Assembly: GCF_000177335.1 (NCBI RefSeq)
Contig: NZ_ADFP01000124.1
Coordinates: 1 to 64,000 of the forward strand
Direction of reading: 5' to 3'
DNA: 64,000 nt
Source: Pyramidobacter piscolens W5455
GTDB lineage: Bacteria; Synergistota; Synergistia; Synergistales; Dethiosulfovibrionaceae
Within the stretch, counting starts at the first letter, position 1. Every line of letters begins with the position of its first letter. Below are positions 16,754 through 26,210 of this stretch, piece after piece. The translations under genes were made by a program, and so were the position numbers. The notes beneath the pieces are model-generated. The model was not told where the DNA came from and made no database searches. It saw nothing but the letters and a program-made list of their open reading frames with translations.

Positions 16754-17377
16754 GTGATCGCCATCGTCGATTACGGCGTGGGCAACCTCTTTTCGCTGCG
16801 CAGCTCGTTCGCGGCCCTCGGCGCGGAAGCGACCGTCACGGCCGACGCGTCTGAACTACGCCGTGCGGAAAAGATCATCCTGCCCGGCGTCGGCGCCTTC
16901 GGCGACGCCGCCGACAAATTGCGCGCCTCGGGGCTCGACCGTCCTCTGCTGGACGAGGCCGCCTCCGGCAAGCCGCTTCTGGGCATCTGCCTCGGCATGC
17001 AGCTGTTGTTCGACGCAGGTTTCGAGTACGGCGAACACGCCGGGCTCGGTCTGATTCCCGGCGAAGTCCGCGCCATCGCCGAAGCGGTCCCGCCGGGACT
17101 GAAGATCCCCCACATCGGCTGGAACGCTCTGAAATTCAGAAAACCGACGCCGCTGTTCAAGTACGTCAAAGAGGGCGACTGCGTCTACTTCGTGCACTCG
17201 TTCGCCGCGCGGGGCTGCGACGACTACGTCACGGCCGAGACCGAATACGGCGCCTGGCTGACGGCGGCGGTCGCACGGGACAACGTGTTCGGCTGCCAGT
17301 TCCATCCCGAAAAGAGCGGCTCCGTCGGCCTCGACATTCTGCGCGCTTTCTGCGAGCTGGAAGGTTCCTCATGCTGA
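16754..17377 (+). CDS. hisH: Imidazole glycerol phosphate synthase, glutaminase subunit
   Basis: This 207-residue class I glutamine amidotransferase supplies ammonia to HisF. The triad is visible: Cys79 in GICLGMQLLFD, His184 and Glu186 in CQFHPEKSG. The family start IAIVDYGVGNL implies a GTG start at 16754, two bases from the hisB stop; the upstream open frame is inside hisB. The gene overlaps hisA (ATGCTGA). Confidence 0.95.
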   Translation: MIAIVDYGVGNLFSLRSSFAALGAEATVTADASELRRAEKIILPGVGAFGDAADKLRASGLDRPLLDEAASGKPLLGICLGMQLLFDAGFEYGEHAGLGLIPGEVRAIAEAVPPGLKIPHIGWNALKFRKPTPLFKYVKEGDCVYFVHSFAARGCDDYVTAETEYGAWLTAAVARDNVFGCQFHPEKSGSVGLDILRAFCELEGSSC

Positions 17378-18084
17378 TCTATCCGGCCATCGACCTTTAC
17401 GCCGGCCAAGCGGTCCGGCTGCAGCGCGGCGATTACGCGCGGATGACCGTTTACAGCGACCGCCCCGAAACCGTCGCCGCCGATTTCGCCGCCCAGGGGG
17501 CGAGACAGCTTCATCTGATCGACCTCGAAGGCGCCAAAAACGGCGGCACTCCCAACCTCGAGACGATCGTCGCCGTCAAAAAAAGTTCCGGCCTGTTCTG
17601 TCAGGTGGGCGGCGGCATCCGCAGCATGGACGCGATCGTCGCGTATCTGGACGCCGGCGTCGATCGCGTCATCCTCGGCACGGCCGCGGCGACCCAGGCG
17701 CATTTCGCGGCCCGGGCCGTCGCACGATACGGCGCGCGCATCGCCGTGGGCGTGGACATCAAAGACGGCTTTGCAGCCGTCAAAGGCTGGACGGAAAAAT
17801 CGCCGCTGAAAGCTTTCGAGTTCTGTCGGCGCATGCAGTCCGACGGCGTTTCCACGCTGATCTGCACCGACATCTCACGTGACGGCATGATGCAGGGGAC
17901 GAACGTGGCGCTGTACAAGACTCTTTCGACCGAACTGAAAATGCGGATCATCGCCTCCGGCGGCGTCTCGTCGCTGGACGACGTCAGGCGGCTGGCCGCG
18001 CTGGGACTGTACGGCGCGATCATCGGCAAGGCCTGTTACACGAAAGCGATTTCCATCGCGGCAGCGATCGAGGTGACCCAATGA
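17371..18084 (+). CDS. hisA: ProFAR isomerase
   Basis: This 237-residue TIM barrel isomerises ProFAR to PRFAR. It shows the twofold phosphate-binding repeats (QVGGGIRSMD in the first half, IIASGGVSSLDDV in the second), the catalytic Asp in IYPAIDLYAGQAVRLQRGD and Asp in CTDISRDGMMQGTN. The last point distinguishes it from HisF. Both ends overlap neighbouring his genes. Confidence 0.95.
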   Translation: MLIYPAIDLYAGQAVRLQRGDYARMTVYSDRPETVAADFAAQGARQLHLIDLEGAKNGGTPNLETIVAVKKSSGLFCQVGGGIRSMDAIVAYLDAGVDRVILGTAAATQAHFAARAVARYGARIAVGVDIKDGFAAVKGWTEKSPLKAFEFCRRMQSDGVSTLICTDISRDGMMQGTNVALYKTLSTELKMRIIASGGVSSLDDVRRLAALGLYGAIIGKACYTKAISIAAAIEVTQ

Positions 18085-18839
18085 TTGCCAAACGAATCAT
18101 CCCCTGTCTCGACGTCAAGGACGGACGCGTCGTCAAGGGCGTCAACTTTGCGGGGCTTCACGACGTGTCGTCGCCGCCCGATCTGGCACAATTCTACAGT
18201 TCCTGCGGCGCCGACGAGCTGGTGTTTTACGACATTACCGCGTCGCCGGACGGACGCAAGCTTTTCACGGAAATCCTGCGCGAGACGGCGCGCCGCGTTT
18301 TCATCCCGCTCACCGTCGGCGGCGGCATCAGCGCCGTGGCCGACTTCGAACGCGCGCTCTGCTGCGGCGCCGACAAAGTCAGCGTCAACAGCGGCGCCAT
18401 CGCGCGCCCGCAACTGATCCGCGAAGCGGCGGCACTGTACGGCAACCAGTGCGTCGTGCTCTCCGTCGACGTCAAACGCGTGGACGGCGCTTTTCACGTG
18501 TTCGCCCGCGGCGGGCGCGACGATACCGGCATGGACGCCGTCGCATGGATCACGCGCTGCGTCGGCGACGGCGCCGGCGAAGTGGTGGTCAACTCCATCG
18601 ACACCGACGGCGCGAAAAAGGGATTCGATCTGGAAATGCTCGCCGCCGTCTGCGAAGCCGTATCGGTCCCCGTGATCGCTTCCGGCGGGGCCGGCAGCGT
18701 CGGCGACTTCATCACGCTGTTCAAAACGCTGCCCAAGGTCGACGCCGGGCTGGCGGCGTCCATCTTTCATTTCGGCGAGGTGAAGATCGCCGACCTCAAG
18801 GCGGAAATGGCCCGAAACCACATCCCCGTCAGGCTTTGA
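18081..18839 (+). CDS. hisF: Imidazole glycerol phosphate synthase, cyclase subunit
   Basis: This 252-residue TIM barrel works with HisH to form imidazole glycerol phosphate and AICAR. Catalytic Asp is seen in IIPCLDVKDGRVVKGVNF, and FYDITASPDGR, VGGGISAV, NSIDTDGAKKGFDLE and ASGGAGSVGDF are family blocks. The start overlaps the hisA stop (ATGA). Confidence 0.96.
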   Translation: MIAKRIIPCLDVKDGRVVKGVNFAGLHDVSSPPDLAQFYSSCGADELVFYDITASPDGRKLFTEILRETARRVFIPLTVGGGISAVADFERALCCGADKVSVNSGAIARPQLIREAAALYGNQCVVLSVDVKRVDGAFHVFARGGRDDTGMDAVAWITRCVGDGAGEVVVNSIDTDGAKKGFDLEMLAAVCEAVSVPVIASGGAGSVGDFITLFKTLPKVDAGLAASIFHFGEVKIADLKAEMARNHIPVRL

Positions 18840-18858
18840 CTGAGAAAAGGACGATTGC

Positions 18859-19509
18859 ATGATTTCCATCGACGAACTGAAATTCGACGAAAAGGGACTG
18901 ATCCCCGCGATCGTGGTCGACGCGGCCACAAAGCGCGTGCTCACGCTGGCCTACATGAACCGCGAGAGCCTGGCGATCAGCATGGCCAAAGGGCTGACCT
19001 GTTTCTGGAGCCGTTCGCGCCGGCGTCTGTGGCTCAAGGGCGAAAGCAGCGGCAACTGCCAGCACATCGTCTCCATCACGGCCGACTGCGACAAAGACGC
19101 GCTGCTCGTCATGGTCGATCCCGACGGGCCGGCCTGTCATCTCGGCACGGATTCGTGTTTCGCAAACCCTCTCTGGCGGAGCGAGAGCCGCGGCGAATTC
19201 TCGCTGGAAGATCTGATGCGGCTCATTGCCTCCCGCAAAACCGAGAAGAAGGAAAATTCCTACACTGCGTATCTGTTCGAGAAGGGGCTCGACAAGATTC
19301 TCAAGAAAGTCGGCGAGGAATCCACCGAGGTGATCATCGCCGCCAAAGCGGAGGACACGAAAGAGACCGTCTACGAGATCGCCGACCTCGCCTACCACGT
19401 GCTGGTGCTGATGATCCAGGCGGGGATCTCGCTCGACGACGTCATGCATGAGCTTGCTTCGCGGCATGTCATCGATCGCAAGGTGAAGCAGGAGAAAATG
19501 ACCTCATGA
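18859..19509 (+). CDS. hisI: Bifunctional PR-AMP cyclohydrolase / PR-ATP pyrophosphatase
   Basis: This 216-residue protein fuses HisI (about 1-115; LAYMNRESL, WSRSRRRLWLKGESSGN, DCDKDALLVMVDPDGPACH with metal-binding Cys and Asp) to HisE (about 120-205; SYTAYLFEKGLDKILKKVGEE and STEVIIAAKAED). It performs steps two and three of the pathway. It starts 19 bases after hisF with AAAAGGA as ribosome site and overlaps the phosphatase gene at its end. Confidence 0.95.
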   Translation: MISIDELKFDEKGLIPAIVVDAATKRVLTLAYMNRESLAISMAKGLTCFWSRSRRRLWLKGESSGNCQHIVSITADCDKDALLVMVDPDGPACHLGTDSCFANPLWRSESRGEFSLEDLMRLIASRKTEKKENSYTAYLFEKGLDKILKKVGEESTEVIIAAKAEDTKETVYEIADLAYHVLVLMIQAGISLDDVMHELASRHVIDRKVKQEKMTS

Positions 19510-20297
19510 TCCGCGAGGACTTTCACGTCCATACGACGTTCTGCGACGGCGAAGACCGCGCCGAGACCGTCGTTCAGGCCGCCGTCGCCATGGGCATGAC
19601 GCGGCTGGGCTTCTCCGGCCACAGCCACACGCCCTGCGACGAATCGTACTGCATGTCCGCGGCGGGGACCGCCGCCTACAGGAGCGAGATCGCGGCGCTG
19701 CGCGAAAAGTACCGGCAGCGGCTGGCCATCTGTTGCGGCATCGAGCAGGATTATTTCGCCGATCTGCCCGCCGGCGACTACGACTATGTCATCGGCTCGG
19801 TGCATTATCTGAAGATCGGCGGCGATTATGTGCCGGTCGACGGGGATCCCGAAATTTTCCAGAAGGCCGCCCAAGAATATTTCGGCGGCGACTTTTACGC
19901 GATGGCCGAACTGTACTACCGGCAGGAAGCCGACGTGGTCGGCCGCACTCGCGCCGATCTGATCGGCCATTTCGACCTGATCGCGAAATTCAACGAGGGC
20001 GGACGGTTTTTCGACGAAAGTCATCCGCGCTACGTCCGCGCCGCCACCGAAGCCCTTGACGCCCTGCTGGAAACGGGACGGCCTTTCGAGGTCAACAGCG
20101 GCGCCATCTCCCGCGGCTGGCGTACGACGCCTTATCCGTCGCCGCCGCTGCTGAAACGCATCGCCGCCAAAGGCGGCCGCGTCGTTCTGTCCAGCGACAG
20201 TCACCGCGCCGCCACGCTGTGCTACAGGTTCGACGAGTGCGAACGGCTCTGTGCATCCATGGGGCTGAAACCGGAGCGATTTCTTCTTCGGCGGTGA
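19506..20297 (+). CDS. hisJ: Histidinol-phosphatase, PHP family
   Basis: This 263-residue PHP-domain phosphatase (HisJ/HisK type) removes phosphate from histidinol-phosphate. The metal-site motifs DFHVHTTFCDGED near the start, SGHSHTP, GIEQDY, a GHFDL block and SSDSHRAATL are all visible. It completes the pathway because hisB here lacks a phosphatase domain. The start overlaps hisI-E (ATGA), and the operon terminator follows within 51 bases. Confidence 0.93.
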   Translation: MIREDFHVHTTFCDGEDRAETVVQAAVAMGMTRLGFSGHSHTPCDESYCMSAAGTAAYRSEIAALREKYRQRLAICCGIEQDYFADLPAGDYDYVIGSVHYLKIGGDYVPVDGDPEIFQKAAQEYFGGDFYAMAELYYRQEADVVGRTRADLIGHFDLIAKFNEGGRFFDESHPRYVRAATEALDALLETGRPFEVNSGAISRGWRTTPYPSPPLLKRIAAKGGRVVLSSDSHRAATLCYRFDECERLCASMGLKPERFLLRR

Positions 20298-20347
20298 ACG
20301 GGGAAAATCGGCATCGGCCGGAAACGGCTCCTGGGCGCTCCGTACGC

Positions 20348-20381
20348 AAACGCCGGCGGTCAAACGACCGCCGGCGTTTTT
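20348..20381 (+). terminator. Terminator of the histidine operon
   Basis: A 14-bp stem (20348-20361 with 20366-20379) has an AAAC loop and A/T-rich ends, AAACGCCGGCGGTC pairing with its exact complement. T residues follow. The symmetry allows it to act for mutM on the other strand too. Confidence 0.88.
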
Positions 20382-20391
20382 CGTGGGACAT

Positions 20392-20407
20392 TGTTCCACG
20401 TGGAACA
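20392..20407. promoter_or_regulatory. parS-type ParB-binding palindrome, copy 2
   Basis: An exact TGTTCCACGTGGAACA, 11 bases after the his-operon terminator and eight bases before the end of mutM, again between convergent genes. Confidence 0.75.
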
Positions 20408-20414
20408 GTGTCGT

Positions 20415-21299
20415 TCATCGAACGTCCTTCATTTTTTCCGCCGCTCCTTGCCGCAGCGAAGGCACTTTTGTTTCCCTCCGCTTCTGGCAGCGCGGACAAA
20501 ACACGCTGGAACGGCCGCCGACGACGGCGCGCTGCAACGTCGCGCCGCAGACGGGGCAGGGATCGCCGTCGCGCCCGTAAACTTTCAGCAACGGCGTGTT
20601 GCGGTATTCCGTGCCGCGTCCGCGCAGAAATTCTTCCGCCGAAACGTCGATCTGCTCCACGTGAAAACGCATCACCTCGCGGATCGCCCGCGTCAGGCGC
20701 TCCCATTCGGGGCGGCTCAGCGAGGACGCGGCGCGCGTCGGCCGGATCCGCGCGGCGAAAAGGATTTCGTCGCCGTAAATGTTGCCGATGCCGGCGACGA
20801 CGCGCTGGTCGAGCAGGCAGGTCTTGACGGCACGTCGGGAAGCGCCCAGCCGCTCTTTCAGCCAGACGGAGGTCAGCCCGGCGTCGAAGGGCTCCGGACC
20901 GAGTTTGTCCATGCCGGTGCAGTCTTTCTCGCCCTTTTGCAGCAGCCAGAAGCGGCCGAAGCGGCGCAGGTCGGCAAAGCGCAGTTGCAGACGCCCGCTC
21001 AGCGAAAAAACGGCGCGCGTGTGCTTCTCCGCGGGAAATTCCGGCGGCACGACCAGCAGCCGCCCTGTCATGCGCAGGTGCAACACCATCTCGGCGCCGT
21101 CGTCGAGGAAGAAGCGCAGGAATTTGCCGCGCCGTCCCATTCCCGTCACCGCGCGCCCCGTCACGAGTTCGACGAAATCGTCCGGCGCCGGGTGGGCGAT
21201 CACGTCGCGACGTTCCAGCGCCACTTTTTCGATGCGGCGTCCGCGGATTTGCGGCGCCGTCACGTTCTTTACCATTTCGACCTCCGGCAGTTCAGGCAT
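20415..21299 (-). CDS. mutM: Formamidopyrimidine-DNA glycosylase
   Basis: This 294-residue base-excision enzyme removes oxidised purines and nicks the DNA. The N-terminal catalytic P2-E3 (MPELPEVE) is intact, as are the RRGKFLRF lysine and the C-terminal zinc finger CPVC...CPRC (about 253-278). A Lys-rich tail follows the finger. GGGAGGA precedes the start. It is a single gene, convergent with the his operon. Confidence 0.95.
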   Translation of the reverse strand: MPELPEVEMVKNVTAPQIRGRRIEKVALERRDVIAHPAPDDFVELVTGRAVTGMGRRGKFLRFFLDDGAEMVLHLRMTGRLLVVPPEFPAEKHTRAVFSLSGRLQLRFADLRRFGRFWLLQKGEKDCTGMDKLGPEPFDAGLTSVWLKERLGASRRAVKTCLLDQRVVAGIGNIYGDEILFAARIRPTRAASSLSRPEWERLTRAIREVMRFHVEQIDVSAEEFLRGRGTEYRNTPLLKVYGRDGDPCPVCGATLQRAVVGGRSSVFCPRCQKRRETKVPSLRQGAAEKMKDVR

Positions 21300-21410
21300 G
21301 ATCGGTCCTCCCGTCCTTCCCGTTCCGTGTTTTCCAGGGCCGACGCGGGAATACGCCCGCGCCCTTTTCGTCCCGTTCGAGAAATCGCTGAGATTTTAAC
21401 ACAGATTTGA

Positions 21411-21440
21411 TTTACAATCACTCGCGCAAGTGTTTATAAT
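21411..21440 (+). promoter_or_regulatory. Promoter of the glycogen cluster
   Basis: TTTACA (21411-21416), 18 bases, then a perfect TATAAT (21435-21440). The first gene begins 56 bases after the -10 box. Confidence 0.75.
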
Positions 21441-21495
21441 ACAGATAGAAGATAATATCAACGCCGCACCTCAGGGCTCGGAGGAGGGAACAGAC

Positions 21496-23505
21496 ATGAA
21501 CTTCAAATACAACAAGGCGATATGCCAGAACCTGCGTGAATCGCTGCGCCTGGAGTGGCTGGAAACCAACGGTCTGGGAGATTACGCCTCCAGCTCTATC
21601 GTTTCGTGCAACACGCGCCGCTATCACGGACTTTTCGTCGCCAACCTCGACCGTCCGGCGGGGCGTCACGTGCTGCTGTCGGCGCTGGAAGAATCGCTGC
21701 TGCTTGGCGGGCACGAGTTTTTCTTCTCCTGCCGCCAGCATCCCGACAACTTCTTCCCCAAGGGGCACGAATATCTGCGCGAGGCCGAGATCGGCGCTTG
21801 GCCGCTGTTTCGCTACCGCATCGGCGATGCCGTGCTGACGCGCGAGATCGTCATGCCGCACGGCGAACACCGCGTGCTGATCCGCTATTCGTTGGAAGGC
21901 GGCGCCGCGCAGGCCAAGCTGAGAATCAAGCCGCTGCTCGCCTACCGGAATTTTCACGCGCTCACGCACGCCAACATGAATCTGCACGTGCGCACCTGGC
22001 CGGAGACCGCCGGCTTCAAGGTTGAACCTTACGACGGGATGCCGCCGTTGTTCATGCAGACCGACGGCCGCTTCACGTTTTTGCCGTCGCCCGATTGGTA
22101 CTACAACGCCGAATACCTGATCGAGCGTGAGCGCGGCTTTCCTTACGCGGAAGACCTGTTCCAGCCCGGCCTGTTCGAAATCGAGCTCGCGCCGCAGCGT
22201 CCCGTGATCCTCAGCGCCGCCCTGCAGCCGACCGGCAAAGCCGCACGGCTGGCGCGGCTCTGGAACGACGAAACGCGGCGCCGTCTCAGCCGCGGCGAGG
22301 ACGGAAGTCTGACCGCCCATCTCGAGCGGGAGGGCGAAAAATTCCTCATCGACAGCCCGCGCAACGGAAAAATCGTGATCGCCGGCTATCCGTGGTTCGA
22401 CGCCTGGGGGCGCGACACTTTCATCGCCCTGCCGGGGCTGACGTTCTGCGCCGGACGCAGCCAGGAGGGCGTGGACATCCTCGCGGGCGCGGGACGAGCC
22501 ATGAAGAACGGCCTGATCCCCAACTGTTACGGAGCCGACGGCGTCCATCACAGTTACAATTCCGCCGACGCCTCGCTCTGGTACGTCTGGGCCGTCCAGC
22601 AGATGACCGAACAGGCCGCCAATGGGCTGCAGCTCGTCAAAAATCTGTGCTGGCAGCCTGTCAAGGAGATCATCGCCGCGTACGCGGACGGACGCGCGCC
22701 CCACACGCGCATGGATGAAGCGGGATTGCTCCACGTCGGCGCCCCCGACACCCAGCTCACGTGGATGGACGCGTCGGTCGGCGGACGGCCGGTAACGCCG
22801 CGCTGGGGCTGCCCGGTGGAGATCAACGCGCTGTGGTACAACGCCCTCGTTTTTGCCGGCAAGACCGCCGCTGCGCTGGGCGAAACGCCGCCGTGGGATA
22901 AAAAGCGTCTTGCGGCGCTGAAAAAGGAATTCCAGCGCCGCTTCTGGAGCGAGGAGCGCGGTTACTTGGCCGACGTATGGCGCGAAAACGGCGCCGACTG
23001 GAGCTTCCGCCCCAACCAGCTTTTCGCCGCCTCGCTGCCCGAACCGGTGCTCGACCGGCCGCTGGCGGCGGAGATGCTGGCCCGGGTGCGCACGCTGCTG
23101 CTCACGCCGTATGGATTGCGCACGCTGTCGCCCGCCGACGCCAACTACCGATCGCTTTACGAAGGTTCGCCGGAAGAACGGGATTCCGCCTATCACCAGG
23201 GCACCGTCTGGCCGTGGCTGTTGGGAGCCTACGGCGATACCCTGCTCTTCGCTTTGTGGGATCGGCCGGCGGCCGCCCGGCATCTGCTGGGGACGATCAC
23301 GCCGCTGTGCACCGCCCATCTGCGCGAGTACGGCATCGGTTCAGTGGCCGAGATCTTCGACGCCGCGCCGCCTTATCGTCCCAACGGCGCCGTCGCCCAG
23401 GCCTGGAGCGTGGCGGAACTGCTGCGCGTCCTGAAAAAAATGCAGCGCGCCGCTCCGGGCGTGTATCGACGCTGGGAGGCGCACCTGCGAGAGGAGACGA
23501 TGTAA
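21496..23505 (+). CDS. Glycogen debranching enzyme, GH133 amylo-alpha-1,6-glucosidase type
   Basis: This 669-residue protein has the N-terminal GDE_N domain (LEWLETNGLGDYASSS, NTRRYHGLFVA) and a C-terminal (alpha/alpha)6 barrel of the GDE_C/GH133 type, with AGYPWFDAWGRDTFIALPGL, the acid-rich YNSADASLWYVWAVQQM and RGYLADVW. It cleaves alpha-1,6 branch points of glycogen. GGAGGAGGG lies upstream of the chosen ATG; the earlier ATG at 21430 is inside the promoter. The next gene begins directly after its stop codon. Confidence 0.92.
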   Translation: MNFKYNKAICQNLRESLRLEWLETNGLGDYASSSIVSCNTRRYHGLFVANLDRPAGRHVLLSALEESLLLGGHEFFFSCRQHPDNFFPKGHEYLREAEIGAWPLFRYRIGDAVLTREIVMPHGEHRVLIRYSLEGGAAQAKLRIKPLLAYRNFHALTHANMNLHVRTWPETAGFKVEPYDGMPPLFMQTDGRFTFLPSPDWYYNAEYLIERERGFPYAEDLFQPGLFEIELAPQRPVILSAALQPTGKAARLARLWNDETRRRLSRGEDGSLTAHLEREGEKFLIDSPRNGKIVIAGYPWFDAWGRDTFIALPGLTFCAGRSQEGVDILAGAGRAMKNGLIPNCYGADGVHHSYNSADASLWYVWAVQQMTEQAANGLQLVKNLCWQPVKEIIAAYADGRAPHTRMDEAGLLHVGAPDTQLTWMDASVGGRPVTPRWGCPVEINALWYNALVFAGKTAAALGETPPWDKKRLAALKKEFQRRFWSEERGYLADVWRENGADWSFRPNQLFAASLPEPVLDRPLAAEMLARVRTLLLTPYGLRTLSPADANYRSLYEGSPEERDSAYHQGTVWPWLLGAYGDTLLFALWDRPAAARHLLGTITPLCTAHLREYGIGSVAEIFDAAPPYRPNGAVAQAWSVAELLRVLKKMQRAAPGVYRRWEAHLREETM

Positions 23506-24990
23506 ATGCGCGTGCTCATGCTTGGCTGGGAGTTTCCGCCCGACAAGAGCGGAGGCCTTGGCACCGCCTGTTACGGCATCACGCAGGCGCTGCTGCGAAA
23601 AGGCACCGACGTGCTTTTCGTCATGCCGCAGACTCGCTTGACCGAGCACCCCGAGTCGCATGTCAGGCTGCGTTCCGCTTCGGGAACGCTGATTCCCGTC
23701 GTCTCGCGGAGCGAACCAGAAGCGGAGGGCCCCACGGCCGCGCCGGACAGCCGTTCCCAAAACGGTACGAGGCCACGGCAAAACAGCAGCATCGCGGAGC
23801 TTCAACGGTTTGCCGCGCGGATGGTCGTGCGCGGCATCAGGTCGAGCCTCCGCCCCTACGACAGCGCGGCAAGTTACGAACAACGACTCGCCCGGCACGG
23901 CAAAGGCCGCCGAACCTCAAGCGCCGCCGGCGGGAAAAATGAGATCTTCCGCCGCCTCGGGCTGCCGCAGCTTAGCGGGAGCGTTTGGCCGGCCGACGCC
24001 GCAGCGGCGGTCTCGCAGCCGCAAGACGCGCCCGTTCGCTGGAAGCCGGTCGAAATCCACGGCGGTTACGGGCAGGATCTGATGTCCGAAGTATACCGCT
24101 ACAGCCTCGCGGCCGCGCAGATCGCGCGCGAAGAAGAATTCGACGTGATCCACGTGCACGACTGGATGACCTATCCGGCGGGAATCCTCATCAAGCAGAT
24201 CACCGGCAAGCCGCTGATCGCTCACATCCACGCGCTGGAACACGACCGCAGCGGCGAAAACGTCAATCCCGAGATCGCCCACATCGAGTGGGCCGGCATG
24301 ACCGCCGCCGACCGCGTGGTCGCCGTAAGCTATTACACCAAGAGCAAAGTGATGCGCCTTTACCAGATCCCCGACGAAAAAATCGACGTCGTCCACAACG
24401 CCGTCAACCGCAACGAATCGCAGCTGGGCTGGCGAAGCATCCCGCCGCACCGGGAGAAGCGCGTGCTCTTCATGGGCCGCATCACGTACCAAAAAGGGCC
24501 CGACTACTTCGTCGAAGCCGCTCGGCTCGTGCACGAGCGCATGCCCGACGTGCACTTCGTCATGGCCGGCAGCGGCGACATGTTCTACCGCATGGTGCGC
24601 CGTATCGCCCAGCTGGGCATGGGGACCGCGTTCCACTTTCCCGGCTTCCAGTCCGGCGTGAACGTGGAACGGATGTATGCCAGCTGCGACCTTTACGTCA
24701 TGCCCAGCGTCTCCGAACCCTTCGGCATCGCCCCGCTGGAGGCAATGATCTGCGACACGCCGGTGATCCTTTCGCGGCAGTCCGGCGTCGCCGAAGTGGT
24801 GCGCAACGCGCTGAAGGTGGACTTTTGGGACGTTCAGGAGATGGCCAACAAAATTTGCGCCGTGCTCGCCTACCCGAAACTGGCCGAAGCGATGGTGAAG
24901 AACAGCCGCGAGGATCTGCGCCGCATCCGCTGGTCTGAAGCCGCCGATCGCCTGAACGCAATTTACCGTGACTGCATCCGGAGGAGTTGA
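23506..24990 (+). CDS. GT4-family glycosyltransferase of glycogen metabolism
   Basis: This 494-residue protein has the GT-B layout: an N-terminal GWEFPPDKSGGLGTACYGI loop, HVHDWMTYPAGI, and the C-terminal donor site FMGRITYQKGPDY through SVSEPFGIAPLEAM with the E-x7-E pair. Homologues sit between debranching enzyme and GH57 genes in Bacteroidetes-type glycogen loci. Residues about 65-170 carry a low-complexity, Arg/Ser/Pro-rich insert absent from the core fold. It overlaps the GH57 frame only if a TTG start is used there. Acceptor and donor (UDP- or ADP-glucose) are not known. Confidence 0.85.
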   Translation: MRVLMLGWEFPPDKSGGLGTACYGITQALLRKGTDVLFVMPQTRLTEHPESHVRLRSASGTLIPVVSRSEPEAEGPTAAPDSRSQNGTRPRQNSSIAELQRFAARMVVRGIRSSLRPYDSAASYEQRLARHGKGRRTSSAAGGKNEIFRRLGLPQLSGSVWPADAAAAVSQPQDAPVRWKPVEIHGGYGQDLMSEVYRYSLAAAQIAREEEFDVIHVHDWMTYPAGILIKQITGKPLIAHIHALEHDRSGENVNPEIAHIEWAGMTAADRVVAVSYYTKSKVMRLYQIPDEKIDVVHNAVNRNESQLGWRSIPPHREKRVLFMGRITYQKGPDYFVEAARLVHERMPDVHFVMAGSGDMFYRMVRRIAQLGMGTAFHFPGFQSGVNVERMYASCDLYVMPSVSEPFGIAPLEAMICDTPVILSRQSGVAEVVRNALKVDFWDVQEMANKICAVLAYPKLAEAMVKNSREDLRRIRWSEAADRLNAIYRDCIRRS

Positions 24991-24995
24991 GCGCT

Positions 24996-26177
24996 ATGCC
25001 ATCGATCTGTTTCTATTTCCAGGTTCATCAGCCGTATCGGCTGCGACACTACAGCTTCTTCGACATCGGGCAGGATCATTTCTACGAGGACGCCGAAGTC
25101 AACCGCACCATCCTCGACAAAGTGGCGCAGAAATGTTATCTGCCCATGAACGAACTGTTGCTGAAAATGATCCGTCGCTGGGAAGGGCGCTTCCGCGTCG
25201 CGTTTTCGCTCTCGGGCACAGCCATGGACCAGTTCGAAGAGTACCAGCCGGAAATTCTCGACAGCTTCCGCACGCTTGTCGACACGGGCTGCGTCGAACT
25301 GCTCTCGGAGACCTACGCCCATTCGCTGGCCGCGCTGTACGATCCCGACGAGTTCCGCGCGCAAGTTGCGCTGCACGACGAGCTGATCAAAAAACACTTC
25401 GGCGCGACGCCGCGCGTGTTCCGCAACACCGAGCTGATCTACCGCAACGACATCGCGCGCATGGTCGAGGACATGGGCTACGAGGCGATCCTCACCGAAG
25501 GCGCCGACCACATCCTCGGCTGGCGCAGTCCCAACTACATGTACCAGCCGTCAAGCTGCACGAAGCTGAAGCTGCTGCTCAAGAACTACCGGCTGTCCGA
25601 CGACATCGCGTTCCGTTTTTCCAACCGCGGCTGGGACCAGTGGCCGCTCACCGCCGAGAAGTTCGCGGGCTGGGCGCACGCCGTCAACGGAGCCGGCGAG
25701 CTGATCAACCTCTTCATGGACTACGAGACGTTCGGCGAACACCAATGGGCCGAAACGGGCATCTTCGACTTCATGGAGGCGCTGCCGGCAGCCGTTTTCG
25801 CCGATCCCAACTTCGACTTCGTCACGCCCTCGCAGGCGGCCGAGCGTTATTCGCCCATCGCCCGCATCGACGTGCCCAACGCCATTTCATGGGCCGACGT
25901 GGAACGCGACCTCACCGCCTGGATCGGCAACGACATGGAATGCGACGCCATCGAGACCGTTTACTCGCTCAAGGAAAAAGTCCTGGCCGACGGCGACGAA
26001 GGCATCGTGCGCACCTGGCGGCGGCTGCAGACGTCGGATCATTTCTACTACATGTGCACCAAATGGTTCTCCGACGGCGACGTGCACAAATACTTCAATC
26101 CCTACGGCACGCCCTACGACGCCTACATCAATTACATGAACGTGCTGTCCGACTTCAAAATGACGCTGGACGGCTAA
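24996..26177 (+). CDS. GH57-family alpha-amylase or glucanotransferase
   Basis: This 393-residue protein has GH57 motifs in order: FYFQVHQPYRL (motif 1, HQP), a mid-protein FRNTELIYRND (nucleophile region) and FMDYETFGEHQW (acid/base Asp region). It acts on alpha-glucans; hydrolysis, transfer or branching cannot be told from motifs alone. GGAGGAG is nine bases before the chosen ATG; a TTG three codons earlier would put the site inside the gene. It lies between the GT4 gene and the synthase-phosphorylase fusion. Confidence 0.88.
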   Translation: MPSICFYFQVHQPYRLRHYSFFDIGQDHFYEDAEVNRTILDKVAQKCYLPMNELLLKMIRRWEGRFRVAFSLSGTAMDQFEEYQPEILDSFRTLVDTGCVELLSETYAHSLAALYDPDEFRAQVALHDELIKKHFGATPRVFRNTELIYRNDIARMVEDMGYEAILTEGADHILGWRSPNYMYQPSSCTKLKLLLKNYRLSDDIAFRFSNRGWDQWPLTAEKFAGWAHAVNGAGELINLFMDYETFGEHQWAETGIFDFMEALPAAVFADPNFDFVTPSQAAERYSPIARIDVPNAISWADVERDLTAWIGNDMECDAIETVYSLKEKVLADGDEGIVRTWRRLQTSDHFYYMCTKWFSDGDVHKYFNPYGTPYDAYINYMNVLSDFKMTLDG

Positions 26178-26210
26178 AAATCACGAGAGATCCGAGTAAA
26201 GGGGTATTTC

